Shown: piece after piece, positions 19,763 to 29,354 of the stretch
How the letters are laid out: the number at the start of each line of letters is the position of its first letter
Position numbering within the stretch: the first letter of the stretch is position 1
NCBI GenBank assembly: GCA_965260995.1
Contig: CBDHCD010000001.1
Coordinates: 310,001-374,000 of the forward strand
DNA: 64,000 bases
Source of the DNA: JBBROS01 sp965260995
GTDB lineage: Bacteria > Pseudomonadota > Alphaproteobacteria > Acetobacterales > Acetobacteraceae
Reading direction: 5' to 3'
Position numbers and translations under genes: made by a program
Notes under the pieces: generated by a model
The model's input: the letters and a program-made list of their open reading frames with translations, nothing else
Databases searched by the model: none
What the model was told of the DNA's origin: nothing

Positions 19763-22686
19763 CCATCCGCTTCGAGTTCGACGGCCGCCCCTACGCCGGC
19801 CGCCCCGGCGACACGCTGGCCTCCGCCTTGCTCGCCAACGGCGTGCGGCTGTTCGGCCGCTCCTTCAAGTACCACCGCCCCCGCGGCCTGCTGGCGGCCG
19901 GGTCGGAGGAGCCGAACGCGCTCGTGGAGGTGGACCGCGGCGACGGCCGGCGCACCCCTAACCTGCGCGCCACCCAGGTCGAGCTGTACGACGGCCTCGT
20001 GGCGCGCAGCCAGAACCGCTGGCCGAACCTGGCCTTCGACGTCGGCGCGGCGGCCGACCTCGTCGCGCCGATGCTCTCGGCCGGGTTCTACTACAAGACC
20101 TTCATCGCCCCGGCCGGGGCCTGGTCGCGCGTCTACGAGCCGCTGATCCGCCGCGCCGCCGGGCTGGGCCGCGCGCCGGACGCCGCCGACACCGACCATT
20201 ACGCCAGCCGCTACGCCCATTGCGACGTGCTCGTGGTCGGCGCCGGCCCGGCCGGCCTCGCGGCGGCCGCGGCCGCGGCCGCCCCCGGCGTGCGCGTCAT
20301 CCTGTGCGACGAGCAGCCCCGCTTCGGCGGCACCCTGCTCGCCGAACGGGGGGCGACGCTCGGCGGCGCGGACGCCGCCTCCTGGGTCGCCGCCCGCCTC
20401 GGCGCCCTCGCGTCCAACCCCGACGTCACGCTGCTGCCCCGCACCACCGCCTTCGGCTGGTATCCCGGCCCCATCGTCGGCCTCGCCCAGCGCCTGACCG
20501 ACCACCTGCCCGATCCCGACCCGGCCCTGCCGCGCGAGCGCCTGTGGCAGGTCCGCCCCAAGCAGGTCGTGCTGGCGACGGGCGCGCACGAGCGCCCGCT
20601 CGTCTTTCCCGGCAACGACCGCCCCGGCGTCATGCTCGCCGACGCCGCCCGCACCTACGCCAACCGCTACGGCGCGGTCCCGGCCGCCGCCGCCGTCGTC
20701 GTCACCAGCAGCGACACCGCCTACCAGGCGGCGCTCGACCTGCACGCGGCCGGCGTGCGCGTGGCATTGGTCGCCGACCTCCGCCGCCGCGCGGACGGGG
20801 CCTGGCCCGATGCCGCCCGCCGGGCCGGCCTGCGCGTCGAGACCGGGATGCGCGTGCTCGGCACCCGCGGCCGGCGGGCGCTGCGCGTCGTCGTCCTCGG
20901 CCACCCCGACGGCCGCCGCGAATGGGTCCGCGCCGGGCTGCTGGCCATGAGCGGCGGCTGGACCCCGGCCGTTCACCTGTTCTCGCAGTCGCGCGGCACG
21001 CTCCGCTTCGACGACGCCGCCGGCGTGTTCCTGCCCGGCGCGTCGGCCGCGCCCGAGCGCTCCGCCGGCGCTTGCCGCGGCATCCACGCCCTCGCCGACG
21101 TGGTGGCCGACGGCCAGGCGGCCGGGATCGACGCGGGGCAGGCGGCGGGCTTCGACCCGGCCGCGCCCGAGCGGGTCGCCGTCGCCGACGCGCCGCCCGC
21201 GTCCTGGGCGGCGCCCGCAGCGCCCCCGGGCAAGCTCAAGGGCGCGTTCGTCGATTTCCAGAACGACGTCACCAGCAAGGACCTCCTGCTCGCGACCCAG
21301 GAGGGCTTCCTCAGCATCGAGCACGTCAAGCGCTACACCACCACCGGCATGGCGACCGACCAGGGCAAGACCAGCAACATGAACGCCCTGGCCATCGTGG
21401 CCCAGGCGCGCGGCGTCCCCGTCCCCCAGGTTGGCCTCACCACCTTCCGCCCGCCCTACACCCCGGTCACCTTCGGCACGCTGGCCGGCTACAGCCGCGG
21501 CGTGCTGTTCGACCCGGCCCGCACCACCCCCGTCCACGCCTGGGCCGAGGCCCACGGCGCGGTGTTCGAGGACGTGTCGCTGTGGAAGCGCGCCCGCTAC
21601 TTCCCGCGCGACGGCGAGGACATGCACCGGGCCGTGGCGCGGGAGTGCCGCACGGTGCGCTCGGCCTGCGGCCTGTTCGACGCCTCGACGCTCGGCAAAA
21701 TCGAGGTCATGGGCCCCGACGCCGCGGCCTTCATGAACCGCATGTACGTCAACGCCTGGACCAAGCTCGCGCCCGGCCGCTGCCGCTACGGCGTCATGCT
21801 GGGCGAGAACGGCTTCGTCATGGACGACGGCGTCGTCGGCCGGCTTGCGGCGGACCGGTTCCACGTCACCACCACCACGGGCGGCGCGGCCCGCGTGCTG
21901 GCGACCATGGAAGACTACCTACAGACCGAATGGCCGGACCTGCGCGTCTGGCTGGCCAGCACCACCGAGCAGTGGGCGGTGCTGGCGGTGCAGGGACCCC
22001 TGGCGCGGCAGGTGCTGGCGCCGCTGGTCGAGGCCGACATCGGGCCGGAGGCGATGCCGCACATGAGCGTGGTGGAAGGCAGCATCCTGGGCGCGCCGAT
22101 GCGCCTGTTCCGCGTCAGCTTCACCGGCGAGCTGGGCTTCGAGGTCAACGTCCCGGCCGGCCACGGCGAGGCGGTGTGGGAAGCCCTGCACGCCCAGGTC
22201 GTCGCCGCCGGCGGCTGCACCTACGGCACCGAAGCCATGCACGTGCTGCGGGCGGAGAAGGGCTACGTCATCGTCGGCCAGGAAAGCGACGGCACCGTGA
22301 CCCCGGACGACCTCGGCCTCGGCTGGGCGATCGGCAAAGCCAAGCCCGATTTCGTCGGCAAGCGCTCGCTGGCCCGGCCCGACATGGCCGCGGCGGGGCG
22401 GCGGCAACTGGTCGGCCTGCTCACGGCCGACCCGGCGTTCGTGCTCGACGAAGGGGTGCAGATCACCGCCGAGCCGGGCGCACCCGCCGGCGCGCAGTCC
22501 CTCGGGCACGTCACCTCGTCCTACGGCGAGGGCACCACCGGCCGCTCCATCGCGCTCGCGATGCTGGCGGACGGCCGTTCGCGCCTGGGGCAAACGCTCT
22601 ACGTGCAGCGCCGGCAGGGAGCGATGGCGGTCAGCGTCGTCGATCCGGTGTTCCTGGACAAGGAAGGGGTTCGGCTCAATGCCTGA
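19759..22686 (+). CDS. soxA: Sarcosine oxidase subunit alpha
   Basis: 975 residues from the ATG that overlaps the soxD stop. The N-terminal domain (FEFDGRPYAGRPGDTLASALLANGV... SFKYHRPRGLLAAGSEEPNALVEV) is the Fer2_4-like fold. An NAD-binding Rossmann motif, VLVVGAGPAGLAAAAAA, follows at about 156-172. From about residue 590 the C-terminal GcvT-like domain (TPVHAWAEAHGAVFEDVSLWKR ... GLFDASTLGKIEVMGPDAA) binds tetrahydrofolate and forms 5,10-methylene-THF from the sarcosine methyl group. The length is normal. Confidence 0.96.
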   Translation: MTIRFEFDGRPYAGRPGDTLASALLANGVRLFGRSFKYHRPRGLLAAGSEEPNALVEVDRGDGRRTPNLRATQVELYDGLVARSQNRWPNLAFDVGAAADLVAPMLSAGFYYKTFIAPAGAWSRVYEPLIRRAAGLGRAPDAADTDHYASRYAHCDVLVVGAGPAGLAAAAAAAAPGVRVILCDEQPRFGGTLLAERGATLGGADAASWVAARLGALASNPDVTLLPRTTAFGWYPGPIVGLAQRLTDHLPDPDPALPRERLWQVRPKQVVLATGAHERPLVFPGNDRPGVMLADAARTYANRYGAVPAAAAVVVTSSDTAYQAALDLHAAGVRVALVADLRRRADGAWPDAARRAGLRVETGMRVLGTRGRRALRVVVLGHPDGRREWVRAGLLAMSGGWTPAVHLFSQSRGTLRFDDAAGVFLPGASAAPERSAGACRGIHALADVVADGQAAGIDAGQAAGFDPAAPERVAVADAPPASWAAPAAPPGKLKGAFVDFQNDVTSKDLLLATQEGFLSIEHVKRYTTTGMATDQGKTSNMNALAIVAQARGVPVPQVGLTTFRPPYTPVTFGTLAGYSRGVLFDPARTTPVHAWAEAHGAVFEDVSLWKRARYFPRDGEDMHRAVARECRTVRSACGLFDASTLGKIEVMGPDAAAFMNRMYVNAWTKLAPGRCRYGVMLGENGFVMDDGVVGRLAADRFHVTTTTGGAARVLATMEDYLQTEWPDLRVWLASTTEQWAVLAVQGPLARQVLAPLVEADIGPEAMPHMSVVEGSILGAPMRLFRVSFTGELGFEVNVPAGHGEAVWEALHAQVVAAGGCTYGTEAMHVLRAEKGYVIVGQESDGTVTPDDLGLGWAIGKAKPDFVGKRSLARPDMAAAGRRQLVGLLTADPAFVLDEGVQITAEPGAPAGAQSLGHVTSSYGEGTTGRSIALAMLADGRSRLGQTLYVQRRQGAMAVSVVDPVFLDKEGVRLNA

Positions 22687-23251
22687 CATCGCCATCGCCG
22701 ACGGCGCCGCCCGCGTCGACGCGCCCACCCCCCGCGGCCCCTTCGACGGCCTCCGGCCGCTCGTCGTCCCCGGCCGGCTGCGCGTCGCCCCCGCGCCCCA
22801 CTCGGCCCGGCTGCTGCTGCGCGGCGACCCGGCTGCCCTCGGCGCCGCGTTCGGCCTTGCGCTGCCCACGCAGCCGTGCCGCGCCGCCGCGGTCAGCGAG
22901 CGCGCCGCGCTGTGGCTCGGGCCGGACGAGTGGCTGCTGCTCGCCCCGCCGGGCGCCGCCGACGTCCCGCCCGCCCTCGACGGGGCCGCCGCGGTCGACG
23001 TCGGCCACCGCCAAGTCGGCCTCGTGCTCGAAGGCCCGGGCGCCGCCGACGCGCTGGCCACCGGCTGCCCGCTCGACCTGCACCCCAGCGCCTTCCCGCC
23101 CGGGATGTGCACCCGCACGGTGTTCGGCAAGTCCGAAATCGTGCTCTGGCGGCCGGACGCGGACCGGTTCCGCCTCGAGGTCTGGCGCTCGTTTGCCGCC
23201 TACGCGCTCGGTCGGCTGCGGGTCGCGGCCGCCGAGATCGCGCTCGGCTGA
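22679..23251 (+). CDS. soxG: Sarcosine oxidase subunit gamma
   Basis: 190 residues, overlapping the soxA end by eight bases. It resembles the GcvT/YgfZ-like gamma subunit: LWLGPDEWLLLAPPGAA, VDVGHRQVGLVLEGPGAADALATGCPLDLHP and FGKSEIVLWRPDADRFRLEVWRSFAAY. It completes the heterotetramer. Its 3' end overlaps the convergent MFS gene by 52 bases. Confidence 0.93.
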   Translation: MPDIAIADGAARVDAPTPRGPFDGLRPLVVPGRLRVAPAPHSARLLLRGDPAALGAAFGLALPTQPCRAAAVSERAALWLGPDEWLLLAPPGAADVPPALDGAAAVDVGHRQVGLVLEGPGAADALATGCPLDLHPSAFPPGMCTRTVFGKSEIVLWRPDADRFRLEVWRSFAAYALGRLRVAAAEIALG

Positions 23252-24486
23252 GGCGAGGCCGGCCCGGCGCGCAGCCCCCGCACCGACCAGAACGCCGCCC
23301 CATAGGCCAGGGCCGCCATCAGGAACGCCGCCCCCGGGAAATGGACCGCCGCCCCCGGCGCGGTGAACACGCCGAACAGCCAGCCCGAAAACAGCGGTGC
23401 CCCCACCGCCGTCAGCCCCTGGAACGACGCCAGCGCCCCCTGCATCGCCCCCTGCCGGTCCGGCCCGGCGCGGGCCGAAACCAGCGCCTGCACCGCCGGG
23501 CCGCTGATCGCGCCGGCCGCCTGCAACGCGATCCCCAGGAACAGCACCCACGGCGCGTAGGCGAGCGCGAACATCAGGTAGGCGGCCCCCGCCAACCCGT
23601 AGCCAACCAGCGCCGCCCGCCGCTCGCCGAGCGCGCGCACCACCCGGCGCACCAGGAGGCCCTGCACCAGCGCCGAGCCGAGCCCGACCAGCCCGAGCGC
23701 CAGGCCGTTGCCCTGCGGTCCCCAGCCCAGCCGCAGCCCGTTGGCCAGCACGAAGCTGCTTTGCAGCGCCCCGATCGCCAGCCAGGTGCAGCACCAGGCA
23801 AACACCAGCCGGGCGTAGTCGCGGTCGCGCGCCACCATGGCCAGGTTGCCGAACGGGTTCGCCGCCCGCCAGCGGAACGCCCGGCGGTTGGCCGGCGCCA
23901 GCGTTTCCGGCACGAACAGCGCGCCATACAGCAGGTTCAGCCCGGCCAGGCCCGACGCCACCAGGAACGGCAGCCGCAGCCCGTAGCCCCCGAGCAGGCC
24001 GCCGATGGCCGGGCCGACCACGAAGCCGAGCCCGAACATCGCCCCCACCAGCCCGAACCGCTGCGCCCGCTGCTCCGGCGTCGAGACGTCGGCGATGGAG
24101 GCGGTCGCCGCCGCCACGTTGGCCGCCGTCGCCCCGGCCACCAGCCGCCCGACGAACAGCCAGCCCAAGGTGGGCGCCCAGGCGAGCACGAGGTTGTTCA
24201 GCATGATCCCCGACAACGACATCAGCAGCACCACCCGCCGCCCGAACCGGTCGCTGAGCGCCCCCAGCAGCGGCGCGCACAGGAACTGCATGGCCGAGAA
24301 CACGCCGAGCAGCGAGCCGAGCCACAGCGACGTGCCCGACGCCCCCAGCCCCGAGAGCTGCATCACCAGCCCTGGCACCACGGGCACGATGATGCCGAAG
24401 GCGAGCGCGTCGATGGCGATGGTGGCCAGGACGAAGTTGATGGAGGCGGTCCGGCGCGGCGCGGCTTGAACAGCGGTCTGCGGCAA
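23200..24486 (-). CDS. TetA-like MFS drug exporter
   Basis: 428 residues with 12 predicted helices. The family signatures are FVLATIAIDALAFGIIVPVVPGL, the helix 2-3 loop LGALSDRFGRRVVLLMSL, and GATAANVAAATASIADVSTPEQRAQRFGLVGAMFGLGFVVGPAIGG (motif C). This is the TCR/Tet subfamily of proton-coupled exporters; tetracycline itself need not be the substrate. It runs toward soxG and is divergent from the chromate transporter genes. No TetR-type regulator is adjacent. Confidence 0.9.
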   Translation of the reverse strand: MPQTAVQAAPRRTASINFVLATIAIDALAFGIIVPVVPGLVMQLSGLGASGTSLWLGSLLGVFSAMQFLCAPLLGALSDRFGRRVVLLMSLSGIMLNNLVLAWAPTLGWLFVGRLVAGATAANVAAATASIADVSTPEQRAQRFGLVGAMFGLGFVVGPAIGGLLGGYGLRLPFLVASGLAGLNLLYGALFVPETLAPANRRAFRWRAANPFGNLAMVARDRDYARLVFAWCCTWLAIGALQSSFVLANGLRLGWGPQGNGLALGLVGLGSALVQGLLVRRVVRALGERRAALVGYGLAGAAYLMFALAYAPWVLFLGIALQAAGAISGPAVQALVSARAGPDRQGAMQGALASFQGLTAVGAPLFSGWLFGVFTAPGAAVHFPGAAFLMAALAYGAAFWSVRGLRAGPASPQPSAISAAATRSRPSA

Positions 24487-24576
24487 GGCTCGGCATCCCG
24501 GGTTGCTGGAGCCGGGCTATACACCGGCCCTGGGCGGTTTGACATGGCGGGCCGCGGCGGGGAGCCTGGCTGCCCG

Positions 24577-25116
24577 ATGCCCGACCGCGCCCCACCCACC
24601 CTGTCGCAGTTCGCCGCCGTGATCACCCGCATCGGCCTGACCAGCTTCGGCGGCGGCGTCAGCGGCTGGATGATGCGCGTCGTGGTGCGGGAGCGCGGCT
24701 GGATCAGCGAGGCGGAGTTCCTCGCCGGCTTCGGCGTGTGCCAGATCTTCCCCGGCATCAACGTGGTCAACCTGGCGATCTGGCTCGGCTACCGCTTCTT
24801 CGGCGGCCGCGGCGCGGTCGCCGGGGCGCTGGCGATGGTGGTGCCGCCGGGCTTGCTGGCGCTCGGCCTGGTCAGCCTGCTCGCGGGCGTCGCCGACATC
24901 CCGCTCGTGCAGGCGGCGCTGGACGGGGTGGCGGCGGCGGCAATCGGGCTGGGCGCGACCATGGGAGTGAGCGCGGCCCGGCGCTGCCTGTCGCCCGGGC
25001 CGGCCGCCGTGATGCTGGCGGTGTTCGTGGCGGTGGGCGTGCTGCGCCTGCCGCTGCTGTGGGTGCTGCTGCCGCTCGCGCTGCTCAGCGTGGCACTGGC
25101 CTGGCGGCGCGGCTGA
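24577..25116 (+). CDS. Chromate transporter, N-terminal half protein
   Basis: 179 residues of the CHR family. The start was placed at the ATG 24577 with a GGGGAG site upstream; an ATG 33 bases earlier is in frame. The N-terminal motif FAAVITRIGLTSFGGGVSGWMMR and the later FCQIFPGINVVNLAIWLGYRFFGGRGA pattern (here GVCQIFPGINVV) are conserved. Short-chain CHR transporters occur as gene pairs whose products assemble to export chromate. The stop overlaps the next gene's start by one base (TGATG). Confidence 0.88.
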   Translation: MPDRAPPTLSQFAAVITRIGLTSFGGGVSGWMMRVVVRERGWISEAEFLAGFGVCQIFPGINVVNLAIWLGYRFFGGRGAVAGALAMVVPPGLLALGLVSLLAGVADIPLVQAALDGVAAAAIGLGATMGVSAARRCLSPGPAAVMLAVFVAVGVLRLPLLWVLLPLALLSVALAWRRG

Positions 25117-25649
25117 TGCGGGCGCAGGCGCTGCTGGCGCTCCTCGCCGTGTTCGCGCCGCTGTCGCTGGCCACGATCGGCGGCGGTCAGAGCGTGCTGT
25201 CGGAGATCCACCGCCAGGTGGTGGTCGAGCACGGCTGGCTCGACGAGCAGGGCTTCCTGACGCTGTTCGCGCTGTCCCGCCTCACCCCCGGGCCGGGCTC
25301 GCTGCTGGTGACGCTGATCGGGTGGTCGGTGGCCGACTGGGCGGGCGCGCTCGTCGCCTCGGCGGCGATCTTCGCGCCGTCGTCCTTGCTGCTCTACGGC
25401 CTGGCGCGGGTCTGGGCCCGCCACCGCGGCGCGCGCTGGCAGGTGGCGGTCGAGCGCGGCCTCGCGCCGGTGGCGGCGGGGCTGATCCTGGCGGCCCTGA
25501 CGGTGCTGGAAGCGGCGCGGGGCGGGGCGGCGGCCTGGGTGGTCGCGGGCCTGTCCACGGCGCTCCTGAGCCTGACGCGGGTGTCGCCCTTCCTGCTGCT
25601 CGCCGCCGGCGCCGCGGCGTTCGTGCTGCTGCGGGCCGGGTCGCCGTGA
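25116..25649 (+). CDS. Chromate transporter, C-terminal half protein
   Basis: 177 residues, partner of the preceding gene. The repeat of the family motif appears as FAPLSLATIGGGQSVLSEIHRQVV and FALSRLTPGPGSLLVTLIGW. About six transmembrane segments are expected. It starts within the stop of its partner (TGATG), so the two halves are coupled. Anion specificity (chromate versus other) is inferred from the family only. Confidence 0.88.
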   Translation: MRAQALLALLAVFAPLSLATIGGGQSVLSEIHRQVVVEHGWLDEQGFLTLFALSRLTPGPGSLLVTLIGWSVADWAGALVASAAIFAPSSLLLYGLARVWARHRGARWQVAVERGLAPVAAGLILAALTVLEAARGGAAAWVVAGLSTALLSLTRVSPFLLLAAGAAAFVLLRAGSP

Positions 25650-25687
25650 CCCTCGCCGCCTGGGCGCAGGTCTGCTACACGGGCGCC

Positions 25688-26161
25688 ATGCCGGCCGACC
25701 CGCCGTTCTGGAAGACCACCCCGCTCAACCGCATGACCGCCGAGCAGTGGGAATCGCTGTGCGACGGCTGCGGCCGCTGCTGCCTGCACAAGCTGCGCGA
25801 CGAGGACACGGAGGCGCTGGCCTTCACGAACGTGTCCTGCCGCCTGCTCGACACCCAGACCTGCCGGTGCAGCCGCTACGAGACCCGGCGCGACTGGGTG
25901 CCGGACTGCGTCTCGCTGACGCCCGCGGGCCTGGCCGAGATCGACTGGCTGCCGCCCTCCTGCGCCTACCGCCGCGTGGCGGAGGGCAAGGGCCTCGCCT
26001 GGTGGCACCCGCTCGTCTCGGGCGACCCGGGCACGGTCCACGAGGCCGGCGTCTCGGTCCGCGGCCGGGTGCAGGACGAATCCCGGGTCGGCGACCTGGA
26101 AGAGCACGTCGTGGCCTGGCCTGGCCAGACCCCGCGTGCCGGCAAGAAACGGAGGACGTGA
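25688..26161 (+). CDS. YcgN-family cysteine-cluster protein
   Basis: 157 residues of the YcgN/UPF0260 family. Conserved features are FWKTTPLNRMTAEQWESLCDGCGRCCLHKL with Cys25, 28, 31 and 32, followed by CRLLDTQTCRCSRYETR and CVSLTPAGLAEIDWLPPSCAYR. The cysteine pattern suggests a bound metal centre; its biochemical role is not established. The C-terminal residues after about 135 are less conserved. The stop overlaps the next gene (TGATG). The ATG was preferred to an in-frame GTG overlapping the chromate gene. Confidence 0.88.
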   Translation: MPADPPFWKTTPLNRMTAEQWESLCDGCGRCCLHKLRDEDTEALAFTNVSCRLLDTQTCRCSRYETRRDWVPDCVSLTPAGLAEIDWLPPSCAYRRVAEGKGLAWWHPLVSGDPGTVHEAGVSVRGRVQDESRVGDLEEHVVAWPGQTPRAGKKRRT

Positions 26162-27075
26162 TGCGCGATGCGCTCTACGGCGGCGTCAACGCCGCGGTGC
26201 TGACGGCCATGCGGCCGGACCTGTCGGTCGACATCGAGCCGATCGCCGCCCATTGCCGCTGGCTGCTGGCCCACGGCTGCGACGGGCTGGGCGTGCTCGG
26301 CACCACGGGCGAGGCCAACTCGCTCGGCGTGTCGGAGCGGATCGGGCTGATGGAGGGCCTCGTCGAGCGCGGCGTCCCCGGGCCGGCGATGCTGCCCGGC
26401 TGCGGCGTGCCGGCGATCTCCGACACGGTGCTGATGGCCCGGCGTGCGGGCGCGCTCGGCTGCCGCGGCGTCCTGGTCCTGCCGCCGTTCTTCTACAAGA
26501 ACCCGAGCGAGGACGGCCTGTTCGCCTACTTCAGCGAGGTCGTGCAGGGCGTCGGCGGCGCGGTGAAGCTCTACCTCTACAACTTCCCGGCCCAGTCCGC
26601 GGTGCCGCTGACCGTGCCCCTGATCGAACGCCTGCTGCGCGCCCACGGCGACGCGGTGCGCGGCATCAAGGACAGCACCGGCGACTGGGCCAACACCCGC
26701 GCCTACATCGACGCCTTCGCCGCCGACGGCTTCGAGGTCTACTGCGGCGACGACGGCCACCTGCTGCAAGTGCTGCGAGCGGGCGGGTCCGGCTCGATCT
26801 CGGCGGCGAGCAACGTCAGTTGCGCCGAGAACGCCAAGGTCTACGCCGGCTGGCGAGGCCCCGAAGGTGCCGAAGCGCAGCGCACCCTGTCCGCCATGCG
26901 CGCCGCCGTCACCTCCGCCCCGTTGATCCCCGGCCTTAAAGCGCTGCTGGCCCGGCACACCGGGCGCGACGGCTGGCTCAACATCCGCCCGCCCCACACC
27001 CGGCTCGCCCCCGAGCAAGCAACGGCGCTGTTCGCCCGCTTCGACGCCTGCGGCGCGCGGCTGGCTGCGGCGTAA
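26161..27075 (+). CDS. DapA/NanA-family class I aldolase-dehydratase
   Basis: 304 residues, a TIM-barrel Schiff-base enzyme. The GTTGE loop is at 47-51, the catalytic Tyr140 is in LYLYNFP and the Schiff-base lysine Lys170 is in RGIKDSTGD. The family includes dihydrodipicolinate synthase, 2-keto-3-deoxy sugar acid aldolases and dehydratases. The setting next to YcgN and the chromate genes, not with lysine biosynthesis genes, makes a housekeeping DapA unlikely. The substrate is undetermined. A fresh IS630 lies 85 bases downstream. Confidence 0.88.
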   Translation: MRDALYGGVNAAVLTAMRPDLSVDIEPIAAHCRWLLAHGCDGLGVLGTTGEANSLGVSERIGLMEGLVERGVPGPAMLPGCGVPAISDTVLMARRAGALGCRGVLVLPPFFYKNPSEDGLFAYFSEVVQGVGGAVKLYLYNFPAQSAVPLTVPLIERLLRAHGDAVRGIKDSTGDWANTRAYIDAFAADGFEVYCGDDGHLLQVLRAGGSGSISAASNVSCAENAKVYAGWRGPEGAEAQRTLSAMRAAVTSAPLIPGLKALLARHTGRDGWLNIRPPHTRLAPEQATALFARFDACGARLAAA

Positions 27076-27160
27076 CCGGCGCCGCTGGTGAGGCTTGCAT
27101 CGCGTCCACGCCCTGATTGCACGGCGTGCATACGCGGAATAAGCCGCGAGTACGATGTTA

Positions 27161-28327
27161 TACCAATCGCCTTAAACACTGACCTGTGCCCAGGTGCGGG
27201 TGGTGATGGAGGTGATGCGTTTGGTGTCGGTCATGAGGCCGTTCCAGGCGTCGCAGCAGGCGTCCACGATTGCGGTGTAGCCGTCCCACACCGTCATGCC
27301 GAGGGCGTTGCCGCGCAAGTATTCCCACACGTTCTCCATCGGGTTCAGCTCCGGCGCGCAGGGCGGCAGGCGCAGCAGGGTGACGTTGCGGGGCACCTTC
27401 AGCCTTGCGCCGGGCTGGTGCCATCCTGCGCCGTCGCAGACCAGCATGGCATGCGCCCCTGGCGCCACCTGGGTGCTGACTTCCTCCAAGTGGAGCGCCA
27501 TGGCCTCGCTGTTGACCCCTGGCATGACAAGGGCGGCGCCCATGGCGCGCGCGGGGCATGTGGCGTCGAACAGGGAGGCGCTCTCGTGCCGGCAGTCGCG
27601 CACCCGCGCCGGGCGCGATCCGATGGGCGCCCACACGTAGGACAGGGTGCCCTGCTGGCCGACCCGGGCCTCGTCCTCGAACCAGACCTCGATGGTCTTG
27701 CCGGCGGCCTCTGGCGGCAGGGCGGTGGCTACGAGGGTGGCGAAGTTTTATATGCCTCCTGCGCCGCCAAGTCCTGCTTGGGGTGGAAGGGGCGCGGCTG
27801 CAAGCGCGTCAGCCGAAGCCGGCGCAGCAGCGTGCCCACGGTTCGCTCATGCACCTCCACCTCGAACCGGGCCTGGACCTGCGCCCGCAGGTCCAGGCAG
27901 CGCCGCCGGACAACGCCGTCCTCGGCCAGGTCCGGCCCAGCCAGCACCAACTCCTCCAACTCCTGCATCTGCTCCGCCGACAGCGCCGGCGGGCGGCCAC
28001 TGCGGGGCACGTCCCGCACGCCTTCGACGCCGTGGGCGTTGTAGCGGTGGACCCAGTCCCGCAAGGTCTGCCGATCCATCCCGCCAGCTTGAGCCGCGAG
28101 GTGCCGCGGGTGCCCGTCCAGCACCATCGCCAAGGCCAGCCGCCGCCGCGCCTGCCTCACGTCCCGCGCGCCTGCCGCCGCCGCACGTCGCCCCGCACTG
28201 TCCAGGTCGTCCCGCGTGATCGCAACCGATGCCATGCCACCCACCCCGAACCGAACACAGGGCGCATGGACCCATACCCTCGCGAACTTGGGAAACCCTC
28301 AGGAGGCAGAACTCTCGGCGGCTGGTA
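27161..28327 (-). mobile_element. IS630-family element, first copy
   Basis: Transposase halves lie between imperfect inverted ends (CCAATCGCC on the left, CCAGCCGCC on the right, both preceded outward by TA). The flanking TA at 27161-27162 and 28326-28327 is the target dinucleotide expected for this family. The element sits in the gap after the DapA-family gene. Confidence 0.8.
27172..28244 (-). CDS. IS630-family transposase in two frames
   Basis: The upstream frame (28244-27729) encodes a helix-turn-helix and winged-helix part (GMDRQTLRDWVHRYNAHGVEGV, RSGRPPALS, VHERTVGTLLRRLRLTRLQPRP). The downstream frame (ending at 27172) encodes the DDE part: VWFEDEARVGQQGTLSYVW, AMLVCDGAGWHQ and the catalytic Glu in PELNPMENVWEYLR. 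The frames meet near an A4 run at about 27748 (ataaaactt on the coding strand). Ribosomal frameshifting is known for IS630 relatives, so this may be functional; a true frameshift mutation is the alternative. Confidence 0.82.
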
Positions 28328-28500
28328 TTAGGGTTTGGTCCTGAACGTTACTGTTTGGTGATTGACAGCATTTGCGGGTCGCCCGTGAACATTGTTCTGA
28401 TATGTCAAAGGCCATTGCGGTCAAGTTTATCTGTTGCTAACCAACCGTCCAACGCCGGTCATTGCGACAGGCGAGGCATGGTTCGTATCAGGAGCAGTCG
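28328..28500. promoter_or_regulatory. Upstream region of secreted VPAP-type protein gene
   Basis: 173 bases, less GC-rich than average, between the IS630 end and a gene with a clear AGGAG site (about 28490). It probably contains that gene's promoter; the exact boxes are not assigned. Confidence 0.35.
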
Positions 28501-29214
28501 ATGCGTTTGGCAATTCTCGGTCTGGCGCTACTCGCCGCGGTCCCCGCCCGGGCCGCCGTCATCTTCACGGACAGCTTCGAGTCTCCGGCCGTCGGGCCTG
28601 GGGGAGCGACGTCGGAAGCGCCGGCCAACTGGCAGTTCATCGACCGGGGCGGCTTCACCGGCGTTTACGACCAGGGTTCGACCGGACGCTTCAGCTACAC
28701 CCCGGACGGCAACCAAATCGGCTACATCGGCTACGGCGGCAACAACGCCCAGGGTGGCGGCGTGCTGATCCGCGACTCCGGTACGACGGTGCAGGCCGGC
28801 ACCACCTACACCTTCCAAGCCTTCGTCGGCGCGGACGACGCCTCGACCAACGAGGGGCTGTGGCAGATGGAACTGTGGTCGGGCCGGCCGCTCGACTCTG
28901 GCAGCGCCTTGCTCGGCCTGGTCAATGCCAACTCGCCGAACGCGAACCGGCCGCAGCTGCGGGCCTGGGCGCAGAACAGCGTCAGCTACACCGCCTCCGC
29001 CAGCGCCGGCCAGCTCTGGGTGGCGCTGAACAATCTCGCTCCGGCCGGCGTCCAGAGCAGCACGGCGTTCAACGACGCCGTCTACGACGCCGTGACGTTG
29101 AGTTCGACCCAGGCGTCGAGCCAGCCGGTGCCGGCCCCGGGTGGCGTTGCCCTGTTCGCCCTCGGTCTGGCCGCCGTCGGCGCCGCGCGCGTGCGCTTCG
29201 GCCGCGTCGCGTAG
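28501..29214 (+). CDS. Secreted protein with VPAP/PEP-CTERM-like anchor
   Basis: 237 residues. A signal peptide (MRLAILGLALLAAVPARA-A) is followed by a beta-rich domain of about 180 residues (IFTDSFESPAV..., WQFIDRGGFTGVYDQG, VQAGTTYTFQAFVGADD), resembling carbohydrate-binding-like jelly rolls. The C-terminus is VPAPGGVALFALGLAAVGAARVRFGR: a short VPxP motif, one hydrophobic helix and a basic tail, the tripartite layout of PEP-CTERM exosortase substrates in their VPAP form. The protein is probably exported and processed at the envelope or matrix. No exosortase gene lies in the window. Function is otherwise unknown. Confidence 0.78.
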   Translation: MRLAILGLALLAAVPARAAVIFTDSFESPAVGPGGATSEAPANWQFIDRGGFTGVYDQGSTGRFSYTPDGNQIGYIGYGGNNAQGGGVLIRDSGTTVQAGTTYTFQAFVGADDASTNEGLWQMELWSGRPLDSGSALLGLVNANSPNANRPQLRAWAQNSVSYTASASAGQLWVALNNLAPAGVQSSTAFNDAVYDAVTLSSTQASSQPVPAPGGVALFALGLAAVGAARVRFGRVA

Positions 29215-29354
29215 CAGGCCGGGCAAGTCACTGACGCCAAGTGGCGGAACGGCGCGTGGTCACGTGATGGCCGCGGACGTTTCCGGCTCGGGCATCACCT
29301 GACCGAACGGGCTCACCGATCGGATCGGGATGCTCGCCAACGGGACGGCGTAGA

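Noticed and set aside
23200..24486. Calling this gene a tetracycline resistance determinant
   Set aside because: It belongs to the Tet-like MFS subfamily, but there is no TetR neighbour, and chromosomal relatives have varied or unknown substrates.
26161..27075. Calling this gene dapA (lysine biosynthesis)
   Set aside because: Catalytic residues fit the whole superfamily, and the neighbours have no link to lysine synthesis; only the family call is supported.
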